From CAYWWY01 sp964462525 (lineage in GTDB: Bacteria > Thermotogota > Thermotogae > MWEM01), in NCBI GenBank assembly GCA_964462525.1, contig CAYWWY010000003.1:62001-126000 (forward strand): a stretch of DNA of 64,000 nt, written 5' to 3'. The notes below the pieces were generated by a model that had not been told where the DNA came from, ran no database searches, and saw only the letters and a list, made by a program, of their open reading frames with translations. How positions within the stretch are numbered: the first letter of the stretch is position 1; each line of letters opens with the position of its first letter. Made by a program: the position numbers and the translations under genes. This document shows, one piece after another, positions 8,342 through 16,938 of this stretch.

Positions 8342-9748
8342 TTAAAAGGTTCCGACAATAAAGGTGTCTGAAATGTGATTGCCTTGAACAGTTTGAACGG
8401 TGGGAAAGGCCCAGTCCAATACCTTGTCTCGGGTGTAATTGTACAGCTCCGGGTAGGTCAATTTTCGGTCCACAATCCCCATCGGTCCATATCCGTCGGC
8501 GTTGTGTGTCCCGTCGAAATCGCCCATTGGATTGCTTGAACCTGTATGGCCCATGCCATCCGTCAGAAAGAAGCTCATGTACCCGTGGTTCAACACTCCC
8601 CCTTCCCAAGCGCTTTCCGTAATGGAGGCTCCCGTCAACACATAGAATTCGTAGGTGGAACCAAACACGCCTCTCTTCTCAGGATCCTCCGTAAAAGCCG
8701 CGATGACCGCATCGTTGAATCGGATTGCCCGATCCAATCGATCTCGGCCGGATTCATCCGGGGCAAGATTCGCAAAATCCCCCGATTCGCAAGCGTCGAT
8801 GATTACAAGCTTTGTTCCATGGATCTTCCCCAATTCGGTTCGTAAGTCGTTCACGCTGATCGCCCCTGAAGGCAAATGGAGAAAGGAAGTAATCCCATTG
8901 TAATACCCATGCCCAGAATAGTGGAAGACAAAGAGGTCCTCCGCCTGGCTGCCTGGGATATACTCATTCAACCATCCGATCACATCCGACCGAGACATCG
9001 ACCCTGTCTGCGTCTGCACATCGAAGGATTCCAACTGGTTGGAAAAAGCGGCCCGAATCCGTTCGGAATCTCGCGCCGCTCCCGGAAGATCACCCTCCCC
9101 TCCATAATCTGAGGCTCCAATGGACAAAGCCCGAAAGGAACCTACTGAAATGGAGGAAAAGTGAGCGGTAAGCGTCACAAAGTACGCAGGCATGGTATAG
9201 GTGTGCGCGGCTTCAGCACTGATCGGTTCTCCGTTCTCGGCCCAATAGGAAAACTGATACCCCGAATGGGGAATGGCTTCTATATTTGCGAGGGAGCCAG
9301 CCGGATATGACCCTGCCCCATAGACCGTGCCTCCCATCAAAGGCTGCGCTTGCAGCTGAAGGAGGTAGAGAATCGGAACGAACCGGGCGCGAATTGTGCG
9401 CGATGTGACAGCGGGAAAGTTTAAAGGATTCGAAGAGCTTATTTGTGTTGTTCCCTCATACCACCCCTCGAATTGATAGCCTTCATAGGCCTGGGCTTCA
9501 AGGGAAACATAGGTTCCCAAAAAAACCGTTTTGCTCTGGGACTGATCGGTCCATAACCCTCCATCGATCCGAACTGCTCCCCCATAGAGAGCGATCCTCG
9601 AATGGGTTTCTTCCAATGGCATGACACTGACCGTTATGGTTACCTGTAAAGGTGTTGGCCCTGGGGAAATCCCACCGCATGCCGTCATCATAAGAATGCT
9701 GACAATCAGAATCCCCATCATGCAAAGAATGTCTCTTATTCTTTTCAC
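8342..9748 (-). CDS. Caspase-fold (peptidase C14/metacaspase-like) lipoprotein
   Basis: 468 residues from a GTG preceded by AGGGAGG. A type II signal peptide ends in the lipobox LMMTAC (Cys24). Residues about 35-200 hold two InlB-B/Listeria-Bacteroides-type repeats (YEGYQFEGWYEG; HSGYQFSYWAENG). From about residue 205 there is a caspase p20 domain beginning FRALSIGASDY, with the catalytic His280 in HYSGHG and Cys320 in IIDACESG. The dyad is intact, so it is probably an active cysteine peptidase displayed on the cell surface or in the periplasm. Its substrates and partners are unknown, and it sits alone between convergent GDPD and the catalase gene. Confidence 0.85.
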   Translation of the reverse strand: MKRIRDILCMMGILIVSILMMTACGGISPGPTPLQVTITVSVMPLEETHSRIALYGGAVRIDGGLWTDQSQSKTVFLGTYVSLEAQAYEGYQFEGWYEGTTQISSSNPLNFPAVTSRTIRARFVPILYLLQLQAQPLMGGTVYGAGSYPAGSLANIEAIPHSGYQFSYWAENGEPISAEAAHTYTMPAYFVTLTAHFSSISVGSFRALSIGASDYGGEGDLPGAARDSERIRAAFSNQLESFDVQTQTGSMSRSDVIGWLNEYIPGSQAEDLFVFHYSGHGYYNGITSFLHLPSGAISVNDLRTELGKIHGTKLVIIDACESGDFANLAPDESGRDRLDRAIRFNDAVIAAFTEDPEKRGVFGSTYEFYVLTGASITESAWEGGVLNHGYMSFFLTDGMGHTGSSNPMGDFDGTHNADGYGPMGIVDRKLTYPELYNYTRDKVLDWAFPTVQTVQGNHISDTFIVGTF

Positions 9749-9810
9749 CGGATCCCTCCCTAAGTGTATGTGGATCTTCATTGTAATGCCCTATCGAAGT
9801 CTTCCGACTA

Positions 9811-11268
9811 TTACTGCTGGACTTCGCTCAAAGGGATCCCTAAAGCCTCAGCCACTCCTTTGCCATATGCGGGATCCGCCTTGAAACAGTTTCGGATGTG
9901 CCGGATCTTGATCATTCGCGGCGCGTCACCCATATTTCGAGCAGTGTTCTCAAACAACGCCTTTTTTTGGTCCGGGTTCATCAGATTGAACAGGGCCCGT
10001 GGTTGTGCGTAATAATCATCGTCCTCCCGGTGGTTCCAATGCCCCGCGTCGCCCTCCAAACCAAGGGTAGGCTCAGAGAAGCTGGGTTGTTCTTCCCATT
10101 CTTCATAACTGTTGGGTTCATAGCCGATTCTGCTTCCGTGATTTCCATCCACGCGCATTTGCCCGTCTCGGTGATAGCTATGAACCGGACAGCGAGGCGC
10201 GTTGACAGGGATTAGGTGATGATTGACTCCAAGGCGGTATCGTTGAGCGTCTCCATAGGAGAATAGGCGCCCTTGAAGCATCTTGTCCGGCGAAAATCCG
10301 ATGCCTGGCACAATACTGGCGGGATTGAAGGCTGCCTGTTCTACATCAGCAAAGTAGTTTTCAGGATTCTTGTTCAACTCCAAGATTCCCACATCGATCA
10401 GAGGGAAATCCTTATGCGGCCATACCTTAGTTAGGTCGAACGGATTGTAAGGGACTCTTGCGGCTTCTTGTTCGGTCATCACTTGGATTGACAGCTTCCA
10501 CCGAGGATAATCGCCCTTTTCGATGGACTCAAACAAATCCCGTTGGTGGCTTTCGCGATCCTTGGCAACGATGGCTTCCGCTTCCTGATCTGTCAGATTC
10601 TTGATCCCTTGTTGGGTGTGAAAATGGAACTTGACCCAATGCCGCTCGTTGGCGCTGTTGATCATGCTGAACGTATGGCTGCCATACCCGTTCATATGCC
10701 GATACGAATAGGGGATTCCGCGATCGCTCATCGTGATTGTAACCTGATGCAATGCTTCTGGAAGAGAGGTCCAGAAATCCCAGTTGTTTTTCGGGCTGCG
10801 CATGTTCGTTTTCGGATCCCTTTTCACGGCATGATTGAGATCCGGAAACTTGAGGGGATCGCGGAGGAAAAAGACCGGGGTATTGTTGCCAACCAAATCC
10901 CAATTCCCTTCTTCGGTATAGAATTTGATGGCAAACCCTCGAATATCCCGCTCCGCGTCTGCAGCACCGCGTTCACCCGCTACAGTAGAAAAACGGACAA
11001 ACACCTCTGTTTTTTTTCCAACTTCGGAAAAGATCTTTGCTTTGGTGAACCGGGTAATGTCGTGGGTCACAGTGAAGGCGCCAAACGCCCCCGATCCCTT
11101 TGCGTGCATCCGACGTTCCGGAATCACTTCCCGATCAAAATGTGCCAATTTTTCCAAATACCATACATCCTGCAACAACATCGGTCCTCGTTTGCCAGCA
11201 GTCATAACATTTTGATTGTCCGGTACCGGGGCTCCATTGGTACGGGTTAATTTTTTCTTCTTTTCCAT
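9811..11268 (-). CDS. katA: Monofunctional haem catalase
   Basis: 485-residue small-subunit catalase that dismutates hydrogen peroxide. Visible motifs: RRMHAKGSGAFG with the distal His at 55, VGNNTPVFFLRD with the catalytic Asn, the RFSTVAGERG region and the haem-ligand Tyr in RLFSYGDAQRYRLG. The C-terminus is complete (KGVAEALGIPLSEVQQ). SD AAGGAGGG precedes the ATG. The gene has its own 155-base upstream region holding an inverted repeat, so it is probably regulated separately. A catalase is uncommon in Thermotogota-type anaerobes and may have been acquired. Confidence 0.96.
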   Translation of the reverse strand: MEKKKKLTRTNGAPVPDNQNVMTAGKRGPMLLQDVWYLEKLAHFDREVIPERRMHAKGSGAFGAFTVTHDITRFTKAKIFSEVGKKTEVFVRFSTVAGERGAADAERDIRGFAIKFYTEEGNWDLVGNNTPVFFLRDPLKFPDLNHAVKRDPKTNMRSPKNNWDFWTSLPEALHQVTITMSDRGIPYSYRHMNGYGSHTFSMINSANERHWVKFHFHTQQGIKNLTDQEAEAIVAKDRESHQRDLFESIEKGDYPRWKLSIQVMTEQEAARVPYNPFDLTKVWPHKDFPLIDVGILELNKNPENYFADVEQAAFNPASIVPGIGFSPDKMLQGRLFSYGDAQRYRLGVNHHLIPVNAPRCPVHSYHRDGQMRVDGNHGSRIGYEPNSYEEWEEQPSFSEPTLGLEGDAGHWNHREDDDYYAQPRALFNLMNPDQKKALFENTARNMGDAPRMIKIRHIRNCFKADPAYGKGVAEALGIPLSEVQQ

Positions 11269-11319
11269 GGGTTCCCTCCTTTTTGTTTGTTTTGTTTGAA
11301 CAAGTATGGTTTTTCTAAC

Positions 11320-11347
11320 TTCTCAATCAAACGAAAACCATTGAGAA
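11320..11347 (-). promoter_or_regulatory. Inverted repeat upstream of catalase (candidate operator)
   Basis: Perfect 8-base arms TTCTCAAT and ATTGAGAA are separated by 12 bases, 52 bases upstream of the katA ATG. A TTGATT that could act as -35 overlaps the proximal arm. The arms do not match the PerR or OxyR consensus I know. Operator function is inferred from position and symmetry. Confidence 0.35.
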
Positions 11348-11423
11348 TATCTTCCCAAAACCCCTCCCTTTTCATGAGAGGATCATGTATTTATGGTAGG
11401 ATCGTCACCTCTCAGCCGGGGGG

Positions 11424-11894
11424 CTAAAGCACCCACAATTCGGATTCATATAAAAGCGGTTTATGTACAACGAGAAGATAGATCCCCATCCCAATGGCCC
11501 CAGCGACCACAAAGGCGTCGGCGATGTTGAATATGGCAAAACTACCAATATGGATGAAATCCACGACCGCTCCACGGAAAAACCGATCGATCAGGTTGCC
11601 TGCGGCCCCACCGATGATGGTTCCGAATGAAAAGCGAAGGAACCACGATCCCTCCGCATACTTCCATGCCAAAACAGCCATACCGACGCTTATGATAAGC
11701 ACCACCGGCAAGAGTTGATCTCCTTTTCCTTGAAGCATTCCAAATACGATCCCTTCATTCTCAAAGTGGGTGAACCGGAACCATGCGCCGACAATCGGAA
11801 TGCTCCCATACAAAGGGATATGCACCACAACCAACCATTTTGTCAGTTGGTCGAATCCCACAACCAAGAAAAACCAACAAACGGTTTTCTTCAT
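11424..11894 (-). CDS. lspA: Lipoprotein signal peptidase (signal peptidase II)
   Basis: 156-residue, four-helix aspartyl protease that cleaves the signal peptide of diacylglyceryl-prolipoproteins. The catalytic aspartates are Asp103 in GNLIDRF and Asp126 in FNIADAFV, both in their family motifs. It is the last gene of the long leftward train and lies 9 bases after prfB. Its presence fits the many lipobox proteins in this window. Confidence 0.95.
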   Translation of the reverse strand: MKKTVCWFFLVVGFDQLTKWLVVVHIPLYGSIPIVGAWFRFTHFENEGIVFGMLQGKGDQLLPVVLIISVGMAVLAWKYAEGSWFLRFSFGTIIGGAAGNLIDRFFRGAVVDFIHIGSFAIFNIADAFVVAGAIGMGIYLLVVHKPLLYESELWVL

Positions 11895-11903
11895 CGCAGA
11901 TGC

Positions 11904-13007
11904 TTACTTCTTTCCTTTGGTATAATAAATCAGTTCCGATTCGATGAAGGCATCCAGATCTCCATCCATAACGGAATCGACATTGCCAGTTTCGTGCTCT
12001 GTTCGGAGATCCTTGATCATTTTGTAGGGATGGAATACGTACGATCGAATCTGATTGCCCCACGAAATACCCGTCAGTTCTCCTTGGATTGCGTCGGCCT
12101 CTTTCCGCTTGATCTCCATTTCCCGTTCATACAGTTTCGCGGCGAGGATCTTCATTGCTGTTTCTTTGTTCTGATGCTGAGACCGTTGATTTTGACAGGC
12201 AACAACAAATCCCGTGGGCAAATGGGTGATCCGAACGGCTGACTCGGTACGGTTGACATACTGCCCCCCCGCTCCAGAAGCTCGGTATACATCAACCCGG
12301 AGATCGTCGGGGTTGATTTCAACCTCCACACAATCATCCAACTCCGGCATCAGGTTGACAGAGACAAAAGAAGTATGTCTCCGTTTGGAAGAATCAAAGG
12401 GAGAAATCCGGACCAAGCGATGGACACCCTTCTCGTATTTGAGATACCCATAGACATAATTGCCTTTTATCAGCAAGGTTGCATCTTTGATCCCCGCCTC
12501 ATCCCCTGGTTGAACTTCGATGATCTCGGTTTCAAATCCCCGCCGCTCGGCCCACCGAAGATACATTCTCAATAACATCTGGGCCCAATCTTGGGATTCA
12601 GTCCCTCCCGCGCCAGGATGGATGCTCAAAAAGGCATTGTTCATATCGAATTGTTCATTCAGAACCATCTTTAACTCGAAATCACGCACTTTGTGTCTCA
12701 GCATCCGAAGATCTTTCTGAAAATGCGCCTCCATCGAATCATCCTCATTCGCTAACTCAAGGGCCGTGTTTCCGTCTTCAATCAGTTCTTGCACCTCATG
12801 GTATTCCTGCAGTTGAGTTTCAAGAACCTTGGCGTTTCTCAAAATATCTGCCGCCAATTGGGGATCGTCCCAAAAGCCTTGACGTCCCATTTCTGTTTCC
12901 AACTCCGCCAATCGAGACCGACTCCGTTTTGGATCCAGAACCGCCGACATATCTTCAAACTTTTCCGATAAGACCCGAAATTCCTGTTTTTCTTCATATA
13001 ATATCAA
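11904..13007 (-). CDS. prfB: Peptide chain release factor 2
   Basis: 367 residues. Recognises UGA and UAA stop codons (SPF tripeptide at 202-204 in RISPFDSS) and triggers peptidyl-tRNA hydrolysis (GGQ at 247-249 in GAGGQYVNRTESAVR). The start is a TTG whose SD, GAGGTGA, overlaps the secA stop. The place where many bacteria carry the autoregulatory +1 frameshift (near codon 25) reads straight through as AVLDPKRS, with no in-frame UGA. RF2 synthesis is therefore not controlled by programmed frameshifting here. It lies in the secA-prfB-lspA segment. Confidence 0.96.
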   Translation of the reverse strand: MILYEEKQEFRVLSEKFEDMSAVLDPKRSRSRLAELETEMGRQGFWDDPQLAADILRNAKVLETQLQEYHEVQELIEDGNTALELANEDDSMEAHFQKDLRMLRHKVRDFELKMVLNEQFDMNNAFLSIHPGAGGTESQDWAQMLLRMYLRWAERRGFETEIIEVQPGDEAGIKDATLLIKGNYVYGYLKYEKGVHRLVRISPFDSSKRRHTSFVSVNLMPELDDCVEVEINPDDLRVDVYRASGAGGQYVNRTESAVRITHLPTGFVVACQNQRSQHQNKETAMKILAAKLYEREMEIKRKEADAIQGELTGISWGNQIRSYVFHPYKMIKDLRTEHETGNVDSVMDGDLDAFIESELIYYTKGKK

Positions 13008-13013
13008 ACTGGG

Positions 13014-15641
13014 TCACCTCGCCACTTTCATTCTTCGCTTGGCCGTACTCTTCGAACCTTTTGACTCTGTTTTTCTCCTCTGTTTTCGATTGAAAGAGTC
13101 AAAATCTTCATGGGTGTATTTCAATCGATCCACTTCTTTTTGGGCTTCTTGAGAGGCTTGCTGGTGATCTACCCGTACAATTCGGAGCAACAGCGAGGCC
13201 ATATCGTCGTAGATTGAATCGATCATTTCCTCAAACAACCGATGCGATTCTCTCTTGAACTCCATAACCGGATCTTTTTGCCCATAGGCCCGCAAACTGA
13301 TTCCTTCTTTCAGAGAGTCGATGGATTCCAGGTGTTTGCGCCACCGTTCATCGATAATTTTCAAAAGCAGATATTTTTGAAGCCCGAAAAAGTCGGCGCC
13401 GATCTCCTCTCTCTTTGCCTCATATGCTTGGATCATACATTCATTAAGGTCTGTTTGAATCTGTTCGACTGATTCGATCGAATCCCATTTTATCCCATCG
13501 AATATGGGCGGAAAGGGATTTAACGATCCTTTCAGTCCCGGAATATCCCAATCCGTTCCGGGACAATAGGTGTCGATTCTTCGATCCACCACATCTTGAT
13601 AGATATCCTTAAGATTCTCCGATATATCCGTTTCTCCCAGTACCCAGTTCCGGTGCTCGTAGATGGCTTTTCTCTGGGAATCCATGACGGTATCCAGCTC
13701 CAGAAGGTATTTCCGAATTGAGAAGTGCATTCCTTCCACCCGCTTCTGCGCCTGCTCGATCAACCGGGTCAACATCGGGTGATAAATTGGCTCCCCTTGC
13801 TCGATCTTCATCATATCCATTATCTTGGCGATTCGGTCTCCCCCAAAGATCCGAACCAGATCATCTTCGGTGGAAAGGAAGAACTTGGATTCTCCAACAT
13901 CTCCCTGACGACCGCTTCTGCCGCGGAGCTGGTTGTCGATTCTTCTCGCTTCATGCCGTTCTGTGCCGATGACATACAACCCCCCCAACTCTTTCACGCC
14001 TCGGCCCAACTTGATGTCTGTCCCGCGGCCTGCCATGTTTGTGGCGATCGTCACCATCTTCTGTTCCCCGGCTTTCGCGATGATCTCCGCTTCCTGTTCG
14101 TGAAATTTTGCGTTCAATACCTGGTGCGGGATGGTAAGTTTTTTGAGCGCCGTACTGATCCATTCGCTCTTTTCGATTGAAGTCGTTCCTACGAGAAGCG
14201 GTTGGCCTTTTTCATACCGGGCTTGGATTTCCTTGATAATGGCTCCATATTTTTCTCCAACCGTTCGATAGATCTCATCGTCATGATCCGAACGGATCAT
14301 GGGTTTGTGCGTGGGGATCACCGCCACATCCATCCGATAGATTTGTTTAAACTCCTCTTCTTCTGTTTTGGCGGTCCCTGTCATCCCAGCGAGTTTTTCA
14401 TACATCCGGAAGTAATTCTGGAAGGTTATGCTTGCGTAGGTCAAAGATTCTTCTTGAACCTTCACCCCTTCCTTCGCTTCAAGAGCCTGGTGCAATCCAC
14501 CGCTGAATCGCCTACCCGGCATGAGTCTTCCCGTAAATTCATCCACAATCACCACTTGGCCTTGATCATCTACAATATAGTGGTCTTCCCGTTGATACAG
14601 GTGGAGTGCGTTGAGGGCATTGATGACGTGATACAGATCATCGATGTTTGCAGGGTCGTATAGGTTCTCCAGATTCAACAACTTCTCGGATTTTGCGACA
14701 CCCTCTTCGGTAAGGGTTACGGTACGGCTCTTCTCATCGATGACATAATCGGTGTCTGCTATATACTTTGGAGCCAAACGGGCAAACTTGTTGTAGGCCA
14801 AAGCCGTTCCTTTTGTTGGTCCGGATATGATGAGCGGTGTTCGGGCTTCATCGATCAATATGGAGTCAACCTCATCAACGATTGCGAAAAAGTGGCTCCT
14901 TTGTGATTTAGCGGATTGTTCGTATACCAAGTTATCGCGCAGATAATCAAAACCAAATTCATTGTTCGTCCCATACACCACGTCCAATTGATACACATCT
15001 CTGCGTTCCACCGGTTCCAATCGAACAGAAAAGGCTTTTACGGCATCGGGGGTTTTTTCGCTTTCTTCAATGGTTTCCCGATCGATCCCTTTTGGCCATA
15101 CCCACAAATCTTTCTCGACTGCCTCTTTTTGGAGATCGGGATGTTCCCATACCACCTCAAAAGAGGCATTTAGGGAATTGATCACACCAATTCGCAACCC
15201 CAGACTTTTGTAGAGCGGGGCCATCCACATAGCATGGAACCGAGCCAAATAATCATTGACCGTAACCATATGGACCCCTTTTCCCGTCATTCCATTGAGA
15301 AAAACAGGAAGGGTCACAACAAGCGTTTTTCCTTCTCCTGTGCGCATTTCTGCTACATGTCCTTCATGAAGAGCGAGCGCGCCGATGATCTGGACATCGA
15401 AAGGGGCCATGCCAAGGACTCGTTTGGCTGTTTCACAGGCGATCGCAAAGGCCTGTTCCACATAACCGTCAAAAGAATCCGCTGCCTGCGTATCTTTTCT
15501 CAATTGCTCCACTTGGTCAAACAAAGCCTGGTTCGTTTGCTTCTCCAGTTCCCGATGGATTTCTCTAACCTCGTGTGCCATTTTGCGGTATCTGCGTAAC
15601 AGGCTTTCGTTTTTATCGAATAGTTTCCCAAAAAGCTTCAT
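13014..15641 (-). CDS. secA: Preprotein translocase ATPase SecA
   Basis: 875-residue motor of the Sec pathway. Walker A lies in MRTGEGKTLVVTLP (about 101-107) and the DEAD-like box in IVDEVDSILIDEARTPL. Motif VI is in QLRGRSGRQGD. Between VINSLNASFEV and YGTNNEFGFDYLRDN there is an insertion of about 70 residues that closely resembles the one in Thermotoga SecA (from memory), a useful taxonomic sign. The C-terminus ends in a Lys/Arg-rich stretch (KRRMKVAR) and lacks the usual Cys/His zinc-binding SecB site. Spacing to its neighbours is 13 bases upstream and 6 downstream. Confidence 0.97.
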   Translation of the reverse strand: MKLFGKLFDKNESLLRRYRKMAHEVREIHRELEKQTNQALFDQVEQLRKDTQAADSFDGYVEQAFAIACETAKRVLGMAPFDVQIIGALALHEGHVAEMRTGEGKTLVVTLPVFLNGMTGKGVHMVTVNDYLARFHAMWMAPLYKSLGLRIGVINSLNASFEVVWEHPDLQKEAVEKDLWVWPKGIDRETIEESEKTPDAVKAFSVRLEPVERRDVYQLDVVYGTNNEFGFDYLRDNLVYEQSAKSQRSHFFAIVDEVDSILIDEARTPLIISGPTKGTALAYNKFARLAPKYIADTDYVIDEKSRTVTLTEEGVAKSEKLLNLENLYDPANIDDLYHVINALNALHLYQREDHYIVDDQGQVVIVDEFTGRLMPGRRFSGGLHQALEAKEGVKVQEESLTYASITFQNYFRMYEKLAGMTGTAKTEEEEFKQIYRMDVAVIPTHKPMIRSDHDDEIYRTVGEKYGAIIKEIQARYEKGQPLLVGTTSIEKSEWISTALKKLTIPHQVLNAKFHEQEAEIIAKAGEQKMVTIATNMAGRGTDIKLGRGVKELGGLYVIGTERHEARRIDNQLRGRSGRQGDVGESKFFLSTEDDLVRIFGGDRIAKIMDMMKIEQGEPIYHPMLTRLIEQAQKRVEGMHFSIRKYLLELDTVMDSQRKAIYEHRNWVLGETDISENLKDIYQDVVDRRIDTYCPGTDWDIPGLKGSLNPFPPIFDGIKWDSIESVEQIQTDLNECMIQAYEAKREEIGADFFGLQKYLLLKIIDERWRKHLESIDSLKEGISLRAYGQKDPVMEFKRESHRLFEEMIDSIYDDMASLLLRIVRVDHQQASQEAQKEVDRLKYTHEDFDSFNRKQRRKTESKGSKSTAKRRMKVAR

Positions 15642-15654
15642 TCAATCATCTCCT

Positions 15655-16938
15655 TCATTGGATTCTCATAACTGTGCGGTCAATTCGGGATTCTTGTGTG
15701 TGGGCAAAGGGGACAGAAATCCGTATATGAGAGATCTCTCGAAACCACACTCCATAATGGACCGCCCGGCGATCGGTGAAAACGGCGTTCCAAAGATCTC
15801 GTTCGCCTGCAGAAGGAGGGGAACGAGGGGAAGATGATTGCTCTTGGTGATAATCCCAGCGATCATTTTGGTTGGAAAAAAGGATCCGGTCCTCCAATAC
15901 TTGAATCCACAAGCTTGGATGGGCAGACCGCAAACAGATGACCGGATCTTCACCGTCTTCATCAAACGGTACAGACCAACTGTCAAAAAAGGGACGCATT
16001 ACCTCTTGGGGAAAAGGGTGATTGACATGAATGATCCATTGATCCGGAAAATCTTCATGAATCACCATCTCTGCTTTTTCCAAAATCGTCCGCACCATCC
16101 GATTCCATTCGGAATCATAAGAAAACTCTGGAAAAATTGCAGGATATCGAGCTAGATAGTACGATGGAGAAAACCAATGCACCTGCAACTGATCGGAAGC
16201 AATCCCATAATGTTCCATCCAGTCTAGGACAGCCTGCGCGCTTACAGGAAGATGGGTCCCAGTCGGTTGACTGCGAAGGTCAACGCTAAGAAACCCGGTC
16301 TGTTTTCGGACATCCACAACCTGGAGCGGCGTCTGTCCGTACAAAAGGGTGGAAGGGGAAAAGGATTCGCGATAGATCTGCTGCTCTCGGATCCTTTGCA
16401 ATCCTTGTGCTGTGAAGGATATCCCTACAAATTCTCCGATTCGATACGTGACCAGTTGCTGGGAATACAACCCGCGAAACAGGATTTCCACACCCTCAAA
16501 GTACGGAAGAATGACCCCTCCCCTTTCCATGGCATTGTGAAGCAAACTGAAGAAGGCGTCCGGATGAAAAAAGGCCTCGATCTGACCCAGGGGATTCCAT
16601 CCCTCCATGGGGCCATACCAACAAAGAATGACGGGTCGTTCAAACAACCGTTCGAACAAGGAAGTATGCAGGTTTTTTTCAATGCTCCACCGGAATACCC
16701 GTTTATCGATCTGCTGATCCATCCGGAAGGCCAGCCATAAGGAACGGACTGAAGGTACATCCAGATTCTGAAAACTTTGATAGGAAGACAAATACAGCGT
16801 TAGTGATGTGTCTTGCACCCATGGAATGGTCCCAGCAGTTGCCAAGGCCGAGTAAGAAGACATGAAAAAAGGAGCCAATACCAGCCAGGCAAGAACCTTT
16901 CGGATTGTTCGAAGATCAGAACATTTGACCAAACCCAA
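15655..16938 (-). CDS. Secreted protein of unknown function between bamA and secA
   Basis: Not recognised. About 427 residues from a TTG at 16936-16938 that has GGGGAGGA eight bases upstream, inside the end of bamA. The N-terminus has a signal peptide (VLAWLVLAPFFMSSYSALATA) with a likely cut after ALA. The mature part is a mixed alpha/beta protein rich in aromatic residues, without cysteine pairs, repeats or membrane helices that I can see. The position between bamA and secA and the export signal suggest an envelope role, but that is inference. The start is uncertain; an ATG farther upstream at 16986 has no good SD. Confidence 0.7.
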   Translation of the reverse strand: MGLVKCSDLRTIRKVLAWLVLAPFFMSSYSALATAGTIPWVQDTSLTLYLSSYQSFQNLDVPSVRSLWLAFRMDQQIDKRVFRWSIEKNLHTSLFERLFERPVILCWYGPMEGWNPLGQIEAFFHPDAFFSLLHNAMERGGVILPYFEGVEILFRGLYSQQLVTYRIGEFVGISFTAQGLQRIREQQIYRESFSPSTLLYGQTPLQVVDVRKQTGFLSVDLRSQPTGTHLPVSAQAVLDWMEHYGIASDQLQVHWFSPSYYLARYPAIFPEFSYDSEWNRMVRTILEKAEMVIHEDFPDQWIIHVNHPFPQEVMRPFFDSWSVPFDEDGEDPVICLRSAHPSLWIQVLEDRILFSNQNDRWDYHQEQSSSPRSPPSAGERDLWNAVFTDRRAVHYGVWFREISHIRISVPFAHTQESRIDRTVMRIQ

